A DNA stretch of 64,000 nucleotides from NCBI RefSeq assembly GCF_016918935.1, contig NZ_JAFFOB010000019.1, positions 124,001 through 188,000 of the forward strand, written 5' to 3'. Within the stretch, counting starts at the first letter, position 1. Each line of letters begins with the position of its first letter. This document shows, one piece after another, positions 43,549 through 53,011 of the stretch. A model generated the notes under the pieces. It saw only the letters and a list, made by a program, of their open reading frames with translations. It searched no databases and was not told the origin of the DNA. The position numbers were made by a program, and so were the translations under genes. Source of the DNA: Roseitranquillus sediminis. Lineage in GTDB: Bacteria > Pseudomonadota > Alphaproteobacteria > Rhodobacterales > Rhodobacteraceae.

Positions 43549-45059
43549 GTCAGCCCCAGCTTTTCGGCAAGGCCTATACGTTGCAGCTTGCCCGTCGGCC
43601 CTTTCGGGATCTCGTCCAGCACCACCACCTTGCGCGGCACCTTGAACGGCGCCAGAGACTTCGCCGCGAACTCGCGCAGCTCGACCGGGTCGACGATCTG
43701 GCCGTCGACCGGCACCACCGCAGCAGCCACCTCCTCGCCCAGCTTGTCGTGCGGCATGGCGAAGGTCACCACCTGGGCCACCGCCGGATGCTCCATCAGC
43801 ACGTCGTCGACCTCGCGCGGGCTCACCTTCTCGCCGCCGCGGTTGATGATCTCCTTGAGCCGGCCGCGGATGGTGACGAAGCCGTCCGCGTCCATGTCGC
43901 CCTGATCGCCGGTGCGGAACCAGCCGCCCGAGAACGCCTCGGCGTTGGCCTTGTCGTTGTTGCGATAGCCGCCGGTCACGTTCGGGCCCCGGATCACGAT
44001 CTCGCCGACCTCGCCGGCGCCGAGCAGACGCCCGTCGTCGCCCATGATCGCCACCTCTGGACCGCCCATGGTTCCGACAGTTCCGGGCTTCTGCTGGTCG
44101 AGCCGGTTCGACGCCATCTGGTGCGCCGCCTCGGTCATGCCGTAGGCCTCGATCACCGGGCAGCCGAACGTCTCCTCGAGCTTGCGGAACACCGGCACCG
44201 GCAGCGAGGCGGACGACGATCGGACGAAGCGCAGGCGATTGCGCCCGACGATCTCGGCATTGCGGGCGGCGCGGCTCAGGATCGCCTGGTGCATCGTCGG
44301 GACCGCAGTGTACCAGGTGGGCTTCACCTCATCGAGCCACCCGAAGAACCTCAGCGCATCGAAGCCGGAGGTGCAGGAGATTGCCGCGCCCGCGCTGACC
44401 GAAGACAGTACCGCCGCGATGAGCCCGTGGATGTGGAAGAGCGGCATGACGTTCAGGCATCGGTCCTGCGGCGAAAGCTCCAGCGTCCGCGCGATGTTGC
44501 GCGCCGAGGCGCAGACGTTGGCTGAACTCAGGGGCACGATCTTCGGCCGCGACGTGGTGCCCGAGGTATGCAGCACGAGGGCCACGTCGTCGGGTCCGTT
44601 CGTGCGCGTCTCGGCCTCCGGTAGCGCGTCACCGTCCGCGTCGACCAGCGTGAAGTCTCCCGCCCGCTCGCCGGTCCGCAGCGCGACGACAGGCACGCCC
44701 AGCCGCGCGGCGGCGCCGCGCGCCGGGGTCTCGACGCCGTCTGCCACAATCAGCAGCCGCGCGCCGAGATCTTCCATGTAGAAGGCGAACTCGTCGCCCG
44801 TATAGGCCGGGTTCAGCGGAGCGGCGACGGCGTGAGAGCCCACCGCCATAAACGCCGCCGCCATCTCGGGTCCGTTCGGCAGCACGATCGCCACGTCCGC
44901 GCCTGGCCCGAGGCCGAGGCCGGCCAGCTGGCGCCCCGTCCGGTCGACCAGACCCAATAGGCCGGGATAATCCAGATCCGGCCGGCCTGGCTGCCGCAGC
45001 GCCGGCCCCTCGCGTCCCGCGATCAGGTCGCGGATCGTCTCGCTCGATGTCTCGGGCAT
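43545..45059 (-). CDS. Acyl-CoA synthetase, oxalyl-CoA synthetase-like
   Basis: 504-aa ANL-superfamily AMP-forming ligase. P-loop VLHTSGTTSRPKIVPLS, adenylation motif EAYGMTEAAHQMASN, WFRTGDQGDMDADGFV, GRLKEIINRGGEKVSPREVDDVL, and the C-terminal Lys in PKGPTGKLQR. The pattern PLFHIHGL and overall length resemble oxalate-CoA ligases (AAE3/Pcs60 group). Oxalate as substrate is inference, suggested by the ureidoglycine aminohydrolase next door, which leads toward glyoxylate and oxalate metabolism. Confidence 0.82.
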   Translation of the reverse strand: MPETSSETIRDLIAGREGPALRQPGRPDLDYPGLLGLVDRTGRQLAGLGLGPGADVAIVLPNGPEMAAAFMAVGSHAVAAPLNPAYTGDEFAFYMEDLGARLLIVADGVETPARGAAARLGVPVVALRTGERAGDFTLVDADGDALPEAETRTNGPDDVALVLHTSGTTSRPKIVPLSSANVCASARNIARTLELSPQDRCLNVMPLFHIHGLIAAVLSSVSAGAAISCTSGFDALRFFGWLDEVKPTWYTAVPTMHQAILSRAARNAEIVGRNRLRFVRSSSASLPVPVFRKLEETFGCPVIEAYGMTEAAHQMASNRLDQQKPGTVGTMGGPEVAIMGDDGRLLGAGEVGEIVIRGPNVTGGYRNNDKANAEAFSGGWFRTGDQGDMDADGFVTIRGRLKEIINRGGEKVSPREVDDVLMEHPAVAQVVTFAMPHDKLGEEVAAAVVPVDGQIVDPVELREFAAKSLAPFKVPRKVVVLDEIPKGPTGKLQRIGLAEKLGLT

Positions 45060-45111
45060 CGGTTCCTCCCCTTTCGGACCTGATAGCGCGGCGCGTGGGG
45101 ACGGACCAGCC

Positions 45112-45930
45112 TCAGCCCAGCGAAGGCAGGCGATTGACGTCCTTGTAGAGAAGATAGCGGAACGGCTCCGGTCCGCCGGCGTAGCAGGCCTGCGGGCAGA
45201 AGGCGCGGAGCCAGAGGAAATCGCCCGCCTCGACCTCGACCCAGTCGCCGTTCAGCCGGTAGACCGCCTTGCCCTGCAGCACGTAGATCCCATGCTCCAT
45301 CACGTGCGTCTCGGCGAAGGGGATCACGGCGCCGGGCTGGAACGTCACGATGTTGAGGTGCATGTCGTGCGCCAGGTCGTCGGGCGCGACGAAGCGCTGC
45401 GTCGCCCAGCGGCCTTCGGTGTCCGGCATCGGGTCCGGCGGTACCTCCGCCTCGTCCGCGACGAAGTGCTCGGGCGGCGCGTAGCCGGGCGCGGACTGCC
45501 AGCGCTTGCGGACCCAGTGCACGACCGACTGCGCCTCGGCCCGTAGCGACCAGCCCGATTGCGGCGGCAGGTAGGCGTAGCCCCCGGGGCCGAGCACATG
45601 CCGCTCGTCTCCGACCTCGATCTCGATGCGCCCCGAGGCGACGAAGAGCGCGGCCTCGGCACCGGAATCCGTCTCGGGCTCGTCCGCCCCGCCCCGCGCG
45701 GCGACGTCCAGCACGATCCACGAGAACGTCTCGGCGAATCCGCTCAGCGGCCGCGCCAGGATCCACGCCCGCGTTCCCCGCCAGCCGGGAAGAAATGAGG
45801 TCACGATGTCGCGCATCGTGCCGCGCGGTATCACGGCGTAGGCGTCGGTGAAGATCGCGCGGCCGGTCAGCAGTTCGCTCTGTCCCGGCAGGCCGCCCGG
45901 CGGTATGGCATAGCTTGTCATGCGCGTCAT
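45112..45930 (-). CDS. (S)-ureidoglycine aminohydrolase
   Basis: 272-aa double-cupin Mn enzyme of ureide/purine breakdown, converting (S)-ureidoglycine to (S)-ureidoglycolate and ammonia. N-terminal TSYAIPPGGLPGQSELLTGRA is close to plant/bacterial UGlyAH, and the second cupin has the metal-binding pattern FAETHVMEHGIYVLQGKAVYRL. GGYAYLPPQSGW is the first cupin's equivalent. Start ATG 45930 or 45921. The flanking four-gene minus-strand operon gives a purine-degradation context. Confidence 0.85.
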   Translation of the reverse strand: MTRMTSYAIPPGGLPGQSELLTGRAIFTDAYAVIPRGTMRDIVTSFLPGWRGTRAWILARPLSGFAETFSWIVLDVAARGGADEPETDSGAEAALFVASGRIEIEVGDERHVLGPGGYAYLPPQSGWSLRAEAQSVVHWVRKRWQSAPGYAPPEHFVADEAEVPPDPMPDTEGRWATQRFVAPDDLAHDMHLNIVTFQPGAVIPFAETHVMEHGIYVLQGKAVYRLNGDWVEVEAGDFLWLRAFCPQACYAGGPEPFRYLLYKDVNRLPSLG

Positions 45931-46067
45931 CAAACGCCGCTGGCCCGCGGCCGCAAGGGGCAGCGTGGCGCAGCGGCCACCCACGCGACGTCGCGACGGT
46001 GGACCTCGCCCGCCATTCATGCTCCTAACCCCGGCAGGCGACAGGCAAGCGAGGTCCCTTCGTCCGC

Positions 46068-46565
46068 ATGGAGGCATTCGTACCCGGACCCGAGACGCAA
46101 CGCGATCTGCGTCGGGCGCTCGGCCGCTTCGCGACGGGCGTGACGGTCGTGACCTGCGAGAGCGAACTGGGCCCCCTCGGCATCACCGCCAACAGCTTCG
46201 CCAGCGTTTCGCTGGACCCGCCCCTGGTCCTCTGGTCGCCCGCCCGCAGCTCGGCGCGCTTCGACGCCTTCACCGGCGCCGAACGCTTCGCCATCCACGT
46301 CATGTCGGAGGAGCAGGTCGAAACCTGCATGCGCTTCACTCACACCGGCGACGACTGGACCGAGATTCGCTGGATGCGCACCCCGGACGGCATCCCCGTC
46401 CTGCGCGACTGCCTAGCCCGCTTCGACTGCACCCGCCACGCCGTGCACGAAGGCGGCGATCACGCGATCGTCGTGGGCCTCGTGACGTCGGTCACGCGCG
46501 GCCCGGGCGGGCGGCCGCTGCTCTTCGCAGATGGCTCCTACGGCCGCTTCACCCCTGACGTCTGA
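46068..46565 (+). CDS. Flavin reductase family protein
   Basis: 165-aa FMN-binding split-barrel of the HpaC/flavin reductase family that supplies reduced flavin to partner monooxygenases. Visible: RALGRFATGVTVVTC, GITANSFASVSLDPPLVLWSPARSS, and the C-terminal LLFADGSYGRF. No monooxygenase is next to it, so its partner is unknown. Divergent from the ureidoglycine aminohydrolase gene. Confidence 0.88.
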   Translation: MEAFVPGPETQRDLRRALGRFATGVTVVTCESELGPLGITANSFASVSLDPPLVLWSPARSSARFDAFTGAERFAIHVMSEEQVETCMRFTHTGDDWTEIRWMRTPDGIPVLRDCLARFDCTRHAVHEGGDHAIVVGLVTSVTRGPGGRPLLFADGSYGRFTPDV

Positions 46566-46576
46566 CCGCCCTGCGC

Positions 46577-46604
46577 TTGCCGCGGCCCCACAGCGGAAGA
46601 TAAT
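46577..46604 (+). promoter_or_regulatory. Candidate promoter of the TRAP transporter operon
   Basis: TTGCCG, 16-nt spacer, GATAAT lies in the 82-bp gap between the flavin reductase stop and the TRAP dctQ start, about 45 bp upstream of the latter. It is the best sigma-70-like match there. Confidence 0.4.
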
Positions 46605-46647
46605 GTGCCGACGCCGGGCGGCCGCTCGTTCCCGGGGGAGGAGGAGG

Positions 46648-47229
46648 ATGACGCTCCTGAAGGCGCTGCTCTGGCCGCTCGAGGCCTTCAACGATGCCGT
46701 CCTGCCGCTGGGCCGCATGCTGGCCGTCGCGGCACTGGCGCTGATGGTGATCGTGACCCTTCTGCAGGTGTTCTTTCGCTATGTCCTCGGCGACGCGCTG
46801 CCCTGGCCGGACGAGGCCGCGCGCTTCCTCATGCTCTGGATGACCGGGCTGATCGCGCCGCTGGCCTACCGCCAGGGCGGCTTCGTCGCCATCGACATGG
46901 TCGAGCGCGCGCTGCCGCGGCCGGCCGCCGCCGCGCTGGCTTTGACGCTGCTCCTGATCTCGCTCGCCGTCCTCGTCACCGCCGTCTGGTTCGGATGGCG
47001 TCACGTCAACTCGGGCTGGCTCTTCGCCTCCTCCTCACTGCGCCTACCGCTCGACTGGTTCGGCGGCGAGACGGTGCGGCTCAAGCTGGCCTGGATGTAC
47101 CTCTCGATCTGGACCGGCATGGTGCTGCTGACCATCGTCAACGTGGAGTTGATCCTGCGCGCCCTCGTCACCCTTGCCGGGGGCCAGCCGAAGCCCCTCG
47201 CCCACGCGGCGCTGCCGGAAGCGGAATAG
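46648..47229 (+). CDS. TRAP transporter small permease (DctQ)
   Basis: 193-aa four-helix membrane subunit of a tripartite ATP-independent periplasmic transporter for organic acids or similar solutes. Conserved VTLLQVFFRYVLGDALPWPDEAARFLMLW signature of DctQ. ATG 46648 sits directly after a strong GGAGGAGGAGG. The dctM start follows with no gap. Confidence 0.92.
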   Translation: MTLLKALLWPLEAFNDAVLPLGRMLAVAALALMVIVTLLQVFFRYVLGDALPWPDEAARFLMLWMTGLIAPLAYRQGGFVAIDMVERALPRPAAAALALTLLLISLAVLVTAVWFGWRHVNSGWLFASSSLRLPLDWFGGETVRLKLAWMYLSIWTGMVLLTIVNVELILRALVTLAGGQPKPLAHAALPEAE

Positions 47230-48708
47230 ATGCTGATCTGGTTCCTGCCGCTCTTCCTGCTGTTCCTCATGCTGGGCCTGCCGGTCTTCTTCGGCCTGCT
47301 GGCGGCACCCGGCCTCCTGCTCGCGCTCGACGGCAGCCAGCGCGACATCAACCTGCTCTACCGCAATCTCTACAACGGGATGGACAGCTTTCCGCTGATG
47401 GCGCTGCCGTTCTTCCTGCTCGCGGGCGAGATCATGAACCGCGGCGGCATCACCGAGCGGCTGGTAGACTTCTCGCAGGCCTTTATGGGCCACCTCCGCG
47501 GTGGCCTCGCCCACGTCAACATCCTGTCGTCGATCCTCTTCGCCGGTCTCTCCGGCTCCGCCGTGGCCGATACCTCGGCCCTCGGCTCGACCCTGATCCC
47601 GGCGATGGAGAAGCAGGGCTATACCCGTCGCTTCGCCGCCGCCGTGACCGCCGCCTCCTCGGTGATCGGCCCGATCATTCCGCCCTCGGGCATCATGATC
47701 ATCTACGCCTACGTGATGGGCGAGAGCGTCGCGGCGCTCTTTCTCGCCGGTATCGTGCCCGGCGTTCTGGTGGGCGTGGGCCTGATGATCGTGGTGCGCC
47801 TGATGGCCGACCGCTACGGCCTGCCGCAGGCCGAGCGCGTGGTGCGCCAGACGCAGCCGCTTTCCGGGACCGAGCACTGGATCTCCTTCGCGCTGCTCCG
47901 GCTGAACATCGCCGGGCTGATGCTGTGGCTCGCATCGTTCGTCGGCCTGCCCGAGAGCGCGGCACTCGACCTCGTCCTCTTCGCCGCCTTCCTCCTTGCC
48001 GCGCACCTGATGCTGCTGGCCTGGCGCCGCCGGGTCGACCCCGACTTCTGCACCGTCTGCAAGAAAGCGGTCGCGCCGATGCAGACGCCGATCATCATCC
48101 TGGGCGGTATCGTCTTCGGCGTCTTCACTCCCACCGAGGCCAGCGCCATCGCCGTCGCCTACGCGCTCCTCATCGCGTTCGGCGTCCTGCGCTCCATGTC
48201 GCTGTCCGACCTCGGCCCCGTCCTCGCCCGCTCGGCGATGGCGTCGGCCACTGTGCTCCTGCTCGTCGGCGCCGCGGTCGCGTTTAAGACCGTCGTCAGC
48301 CTCAGCCACGCACCGGAGATCCTCGCGGACTTCATCCTCTCCCTTTCGGAAAACCCGCTGACGCTCCTCTTCCTCATCAACCTGCTGCTCTTCGTGGTCG
48401 GCATGTTCCTCGATGCGGGTCCGGCGATCATCATTCTCGGCCCGATCCTCGGCCCGATGTTCACCGACCTCGGCGTCCACCCGGTGCACTTCGCGATGAT
48501 CATGTCGGTCAACCTGACCGTAGGCCTCGCCACGCCGCCGATGGGCCTCGTCCTTTTCGTCGCCTCCTCGGTCTCGGGCGAGCGGGTCGAGACGATCAGC
48601 CGCGCGATCCTTCCCTTCCTCGCGGTCGAAGTGCTCGTGATCCTGCTGATCACCTACGTGCCCGCGATCTCCTTGACGATCCCGCGCCTGACAGGCTTCG
48701 TGAACTGA
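47230..48708 (+). CDS. TRAP transporter large permease (DctM)
   Basis: 492-aa, about 12-13 TM helices. Signature segments GLPVFFGLLAAPGLLLAL, MDSFPLMALPFFLLAGEIMNRGGITERL, GGLAHVNILSSILFAGLSGSAVADTSALGST, FAAAVTAASSVIGPIIPPS, and GVHPVHFAMIMSVNLTVGLATPPMGLVLF. Works with DctQ and the periplasmic protein downstream. An inserted hydrophilic/TM segment around residues 195-260 is longer than in typical DctM. Confidence 0.94.
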   Translation: MLIWFLPLFLLFLMLGLPVFFGLLAAPGLLLALDGSQRDINLLYRNLYNGMDSFPLMALPFFLLAGEIMNRGGITERLVDFSQAFMGHLRGGLAHVNILSSILFAGLSGSAVADTSALGSTLIPAMEKQGYTRRFAAAVTAASSVIGPIIPPSGIMIIYAYVMGESVAALFLAGIVPGVLVGVGLMIVVRLMADRYGLPQAERVVRQTQPLSGTEHWISFALLRLNIAGLMLWLASFVGLPESAALDLVLFAAFLLAAHLMLLAWRRRVDPDFCTVCKKAVAPMQTPIIILGGIVFGVFTPTEASAIAVAYALLIAFGVLRSMSLSDLGPVLARSAMASATVLLLVGAAVAFKTVVSLSHAPEILADFILSLSENPLTLLFLINLLLFVVGMFLDAGPAIIILGPILGPMFTDLGVHPVHFAMIMSVNLTVGLATPPMGLVLFVASSVSGERVETISRAILPFLAVEVLVILLITYVPAISLTIPRLTGFVN

Positions 48709-48724
48709 ACCGAGAGGGAGAACC

Positions 48725-49777
48725 ATGCCGAGAATGACGATCGCCGCACTGCTGCTGGCCGCAGCCGTCGCACTGCCCGCCGCGGCGCAGGAATACACGC
48801 TGCGCGCCACCGCCAACTCCAACGAGCAGGACGAGGACTACGACGGCCTCGTGGTCTTCAAGGACTACGTCGAGAAGGCGTCGAACGGCGCCATCGAGGT
48901 CGAGCTCTTCATCGGCACCCAGCTCTGCGCGAGCGGGGCGGAGTGCCTGCAGGGCGTGGCCGACGGCTCCATCGACATCTTCGTCACCACCTCCGGCGGC
49001 GCCGCGGGCATCTTTCCCTACGTCCAGGTCTTCGACCTGCCATACGTGATGCGCGATGACCGCGTGGCCGAGGCGGTGCTGACCGACGGCGACTTCACCC
49101 GCCTCCTGCGCGAGAAGGCGCTAGAAGATTCGGGCGGCGCGATCCGGATCATGACCATCGGCAACACCGGCGGCTGGCGCAACTTCGCCAACACGCAGCG
49201 GACCATCGACTCGCCCGACGACCTTGAGGGCATGAAGATCCGCACCGTCGTCGCCGACCTGCCGCAGCAGCTTGTCGAGACGCTCGGCGGCTCGCCCACC
49301 CCGATCTCCTGGCCCGAGCTCTTCACCTCGCTCCAGACCGGCGTCGTCGAGGGCACCAAGAACGGCATCACCGACATCATGAACATGAAGTTCCCCGATG
49401 CCGGGCTGACCTACCTCACGCTCGACGGGCACGCCTACATGGCGGCGATCTGGGTGATGAATAACGACGCGTTCCTGTCGCTGCCCGAGGATCTGCGGCG
49501 TGTCGTCGTCGACGGCTTCACCCAGCTCCAGCAGGCGACCTTCGCCTCGCCCAAGCGCAAGTCGATCCAAGCCTACCGCGACTTCGTCGAGGCCGGCGGC
49601 GAAATCTACGTCCCCTCGCCCGCGGAGATGCAGGCGTTTGCCGAGGCCGTCACCCCAGTCTACGACTGGTTCAGCGAAAGCGTCGACGGTGGCGAAGAGG
49701 TGCTGACGGCCCTGCGCGAAGCCGTTGACGCGGCCGAGGCGGACATCGACGCGGGCTACGCTGCCGAGCTGAACTGA
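48725..49777 (+). CDS. TRAP transporter substrate-binding protein (DctP)
   Basis: 350-aa secreted receptor with signal peptide (MPRMTIAALLLAAAVALPAAAQEY), then DctP-family features: KDYVEKASNGAIEVELF, DGSIDIFVTTSGGAAGIFP, GGWRNFANTQR, the substrate-carboxylate Arg in DLEGMKIRTVVADL, and EGTKNGITDIMN. It starts 16 bp after dctM (AGAGGGAGAACC before ATG). Substrate unknown; the acidic residues around the binding Arg suggest a carboxylate. Confidence 0.92.
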   Translation: MPRMTIAALLLAAAVALPAAAQEYTLRATANSNEQDEDYDGLVVFKDYVEKASNGAIEVELFIGTQLCASGAECLQGVADGSIDIFVTTSGGAAGIFPYVQVFDLPYVMRDDRVAEAVLTDGDFTRLLREKALEDSGGAIRIMTIGNTGGWRNFANTQRTIDSPDDLEGMKIRTVVADLPQQLVETLGGSPTPISWPELFTSLQTGVVEGTKNGITDIMNMKFPDAGLTYLTLDGHAYMAAIWVMNNDAFLSLPEDLRRVVVDGFTQLQQATFASPKRKSIQAYRDFVEAGGEIYVPSPAEMQAFAEAVTPVYDWFSESVDGGEEVLTALREAVDAAEADIDAGYAAELN

Positions 49778-49792
49778 CGTCCTCCGGGTGCC

Positions 49793-49824
49793 GCGCCGAA
49801 AGGCGCCGTGCCGCCGAGCGGCGG
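49793..49824 (+). terminator. Tandem hairpins after the TRAP operon
   Basis: GCGCC-GAAA-GGCGC (49793-49806) followed by a GC-rich CCGCC/GGCGG hairpin (49811-49824) directly after the dctP stop. No T-run. A candidate transcription end before the ABC operon. Confidence 0.4.
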
Positions 49825-49899
49825 GGCCCTCAGGCCCAGCCCGAGGCGGTACGTCCCTCTTGACGATCCTGCCGCCTGTTTCCGCGGCGCCGCAAGCCT

Positions 49900-50595
49900 A
49901 TGTCTCCGGCAATGCTGCTTCAGGTTCGCGACCTCATCAAGACCTTTCCCGGCGACGAGCGCCCAGTCGACGTGCTCCGCGGCGTATCGTTCGACCTCGA
50001 GGCGGGCGTGACCCTCGCCCTGACCGGCGAGAGCGGGTCAGGCAAGAGCACGCTCCTCCACCTCGTCGCCGGCCTCGACGAGGCGGACGGCGGCCAGATC
50101 CTTTTCGACGGCGCCGACGTCGCCGCAATGAACGACCGCAAGCGCGCGAAGCTGCGACGCCGCGACGTTGGCGTCGTGTTCCAGCAGTTCAACCTCGTCC
50201 CCTCGCTCGACGTCGCGGCGAACGTCGCACTCCAGGCCCGCCTCGCCGGACGGCACAGCCCGGAGGCCGATGCGCGGCTCATCGAGCGGCTGGGCCTCGT
50301 CGACCACCGCGCCAAATACCCCGAGCAGCTCTCCGGAGGGCAACAGCAGCGCGTGGCCATTGGCCGCGCCCTCGCCGGCCGGCCGCGTCTGGTCCTCGCC
50401 GACGAGCCCACCGGAAATCTCGACGAGGAGACCGGCGCCCGCGTCCTCGACCTCATGCTCGAACTTGTGACTGACGCAAGCGCGGCGCTGCTCATGGTCA
50501 CCCACTCCAAACGCCTCGCTGCACGACTTGAGCGTCGCCTGCACCTGGCGCACGGCCGCGTCGCCACTCGGATCGAGCGCCGAGCGGCGGAGTGA
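49900..50595 (+). CDS. ABC transporter ATP-binding protein, LolD/MacB-type
   Basis: 231-aa ATPase of a FtsX-type exporter. Walker A GESGSGKSTLLHLVAGLD, Q-loop FQQFNLVPSLDVAANV, signature QLSGGQQQRVAIGRAL, Walker B LVLADEPTGNLDEET. The downstream permease gene starts 10 bp after the stop. A start at ATG 49912 (MLLQVRDLI) is also possible. Confidence 0.93.
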   Translation: MSPAMLLQVRDLIKTFPGDERPVDVLRGVSFDLEAGVTLALTGESGSGKSTLLHLVAGLDEADGGQILFDGADVAAMNDRKRAKLRRRDVGVVFQQFNLVPSLDVAANVALQARLAGRHSPEADARLIERLGLVDHRAKYPEQLSGGQQQRVAIGRALAGRPRLVLADEPTGNLDEETGARVLDLMLELVTDASAALLMVTHSKRLAARLERRLHLAHGRVATRIERRAAE

Positions 50596-50605
50596 GAGCA
50601 TCGCG

Positions 50606-53011
50606 ATGAAAGCTGCCGGTCTTACGGCGATCCTGTCTCACTGGCGTCGGCACCCGGTCCAGCTCGCGACGCTGATCCTCGGCCTGTCGCTCGCCACCGC
50701 GCTCTGGTCCGGCGTGCAGGCGATCAACGCCGAGGCGCGGGCGAGCTACGATGCCGCGGCCCGCGCGATCGGCGGCGACGGATTGCCGTCGCTCCACCAG
50801 GCCCGCGGCGCAGCCATCCCGCTCGACACCTACGTCGCGCTGCGCCGCGCGGGCTGGCTTGTGACTCCGGTGGTCGAGGGCACGCTGCGCATGACGGGCG
50901 GCGAGGTCCGGCTCCTTGGCGTCGACCTCCTGACGGCCCCGCCCCCTGCGCTGGAGGGCGATTTGGCGGGGGACGTGGAGCCGATCGATGCGCTGGGCGA
51001 GTCCGGACGGCTCTTCGCCGCGCCGGAGATCGCGGCGCGCCTCGCGTCGCCGGACCTGCCGCCGGTCGTTGCGGTCGAGGGCGTGGCGCCGGGGCTTGCC
51101 CTCGCAGACATCGGCGTCGCGCAGCGCGTGCTGGGCGAGGCGCGGATCGACCGTCTTCTGGTGCTGCCCGACCAGCCGCTCGGCCGCCCACCGCTCTCGG
51201 AGATCGCACCCGACCTCGAAGAGCGCGCGCCGGACAGGCAGGGCGGCGTGGCGCGCCTGACCGACAGCTTTCACCTCAACCTGACGGCGTTCGGTCTGCT
51301 CTCCTTCGTGGTCGGGCTCTTCATCGTCAACGGCGCCGTGGGCCTCGCATTTGAGCAGCGCCGCCCGACCTTCCGCACGCTGCGCGCCCTGGGCCTCACG
51401 GCGCGCAGCCTCGTCACGCTGCTCGCGGTCGAGCTCCTGATCCTCTCGCTCGCGGCCGGAGCCATCGGGATGGGGCTCGGCGGCCTCATCGCCGCCGCGC
51501 TCCTGCCGGACGTCGCGGCCACGCTTAGGGGGCTCTACGGCGCCACCATCGAGGGGTCGCTGACGCTGCGGCCGGCATGGTGGGCGGCGGGCATTGCGAT
51601 CGCCGTCCTCGGCACCGCCGTCGCCGCCTCCGGCGCGCTCTGGAAGGTTGCACGGCTGCCGGCGCTGGCACCGGCGCAGCCACGTGCCTGGGCACTGGCA
51701 TCGGCGCGGACCCGGCGTCTGCAGGGGGCCGCGGCGGCGCTTCTCGCCCTCGCCGCCGTCGTGCTCGCGGTGGCGGGCTCCGGCCTCGTGGCGGGCTTTC
51801 TGATGCTCGGCGCGCTCCTTCTAGCGGCAGCCCTCCTTCTCCCACTCTGGCTCGCGGCCTGCCTCGCCGGCGGACAGCGCCTTGCTCGTGGCGCGCTGGC
51901 CGAGTGGTTCTGGGCCGACACCCGACAGCAGCTTCCGGGCCTCAGCCTCGCGCTGATGTCGCTCCTGCTTGCGCTGGCGGCGAACATCGGCGTCGGCACG
52001 ATGGTCGACTCGTTCCGCCTGACCTTCACCGGCTGGCTCGACCAGCGCCTCGCCTCCGAGCTCTACGTGACCGCGCGCGACGACGACGAGGCGGCGCGGC
52101 TGGTTCCCTGGCTCGAGGCGCGGGCGGACGCCGTCCTCCCCATCGCCCGGACTGACCAGCGTGTCGCCGGAGCGCCGGCTGAAATCTACGGCGTGGCCGA
52201 CCACCCGACCTACCGCGACAACTGGCCCCTGCTAGCGGCCGAGCCGGAGGTCTGGGACGCCGTGGCCGCCGGCAACGCGGTGCTCGTCAACGAGCAGCTG
52301 GCGCGGCGCGAGGGGCTGCGACCGGGCGATCCGCTGGACCTGCCGGACGGCTGGCGCACGCGCGTCGGCGGGATCTATTCGGACTACGGCAACCCGGCGG
52401 CGCAGGTCCTGATCGGCCTCGACGAGCTCTACGACCGCTTTCCCGACTACCGGCGCGGCGACTACGGCGTGAGGATCGCGCCCGAGCGGGCCGAGGCGCT
52501 GCGGACCGCGCTGGTGGACGATTTTAGCCTCTCGCCGGACCAGATCGTCGACCAGGCGGCGCTCAAGCGGCTTTCGCTCGACATCTTCGAGCGGACATTC
52601 GCTGTCACCGCGGCGCTCAACGTGCTGACCCTGACAGTCGCGGGCTTCGCCATCCTGACGTCGCTCCTGACGCTCGCCACGCTCAGGCTGCCGCAGCTCG
52701 CCCCGGTCTGGGCGCTTGGCCTGACGCGACGCCACCTCGCGGCGCTGGAGCTGACGCGCGCGCTGGTGCTCGCGGCGCTGACCTTCAGTGCGGCGGTGCC
52801 GGTGGGGCTGATGCTGGCCTGGGTGCTGCTCTCCGTCATCAACGTCGAGGCGTTCGGCTGGAGCCTGCCGATGCACGTTTTCCCCGCCGATTGGGCGCGC
52901 CTCGCGCTCCTCTCTCTCCTCGCCGCGGGCGTGGCCGGGCTCTGGCCGGCGCGACGGCTGGCAACGCGGCCGCCGGCCGACCTCGTCAAGGTCTTCGCCC
53001 ATGAGCGTTGA
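50606..53011 (+). CDS. FtsX-like ABC transporter permease
   Basis: 801-aa permease with two FtsX domains and large periplasmic loops. About eight TM helices (for example QLATLILGLSLATALWSG, SFHLNLTAFGLLSFVVGLFIVNGA, LNVLTLTVAGFAILTSLLTL and the C-terminal WPARRLATRPPADLV motif). The pair with the ATPase at 49900 and the AttH-like protein resembles AttEFGH-type or lipoprotein-related exporters. Its stop overlaps the following gene by 11 bp. Confidence 0.88.
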   Translation: MKAAGLTAILSHWRRHPVQLATLILGLSLATALWSGVQAINAEARASYDAAARAIGGDGLPSLHQARGAAIPLDTYVALRRAGWLVTPVVEGTLRMTGGEVRLLGVDLLTAPPPALEGDLAGDVEPIDALGESGRLFAAPEIAARLASPDLPPVVAVEGVAPGLALADIGVAQRVLGEARIDRLLVLPDQPLGRPPLSEIAPDLEERAPDRQGGVARLTDSFHLNLTAFGLLSFVVGLFIVNGAVGLAFEQRRPTFRTLRALGLTARSLVTLLAVELLILSLAAGAIGMGLGGLIAAALLPDVAATLRGLYGATIEGSLTLRPAWWAAGIAIAVLGTAVAASGALWKVARLPALAPAQPRAWALASARTRRLQGAAAALLALAAVVLAVAGSGLVAGFLMLGALLLAAALLLPLWLAACLAGGQRLARGALAEWFWADTRQQLPGLSLALMSLLLALAANIGVGTMVDSFRLTFTGWLDQRLASELYVTARDDDEAARLVPWLEARADAVLPIARTDQRVAGAPAEIYGVADHPTYRDNWPLLAAEPEVWDAVAAGNAVLVNEQLARREGLRPGDPLDLPDGWRTRVGGIYSDYGNPAAQVLIGLDELYDRFPDYRRGDYGVRIAPERAEALRTALVDDFSLSPDQIVDQAALKRLSLDIFERTFAVTAALNVLTLTVAGFAILTSLLTLATLRLPQLAPVWALGLTRRHLAALELTRALVLAALTFSAAVPVGLMLAWVLLSVINVEAFGWSLPMHVFPADWARLALLSLLAAGVAGLWPARRLATRPPADLVKVFAHER

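Noticed and set aside
47044-48822. Long minus-strand reading frame (592 codons) opposite the TRAP dctM and dctQ genes
   Set aside because: The translation is His/Asp/Glu/Gly-rich low-complexity sequence typical of antisense frames in GC-rich DNA. The plus strand encodes clear TRAP subunits.
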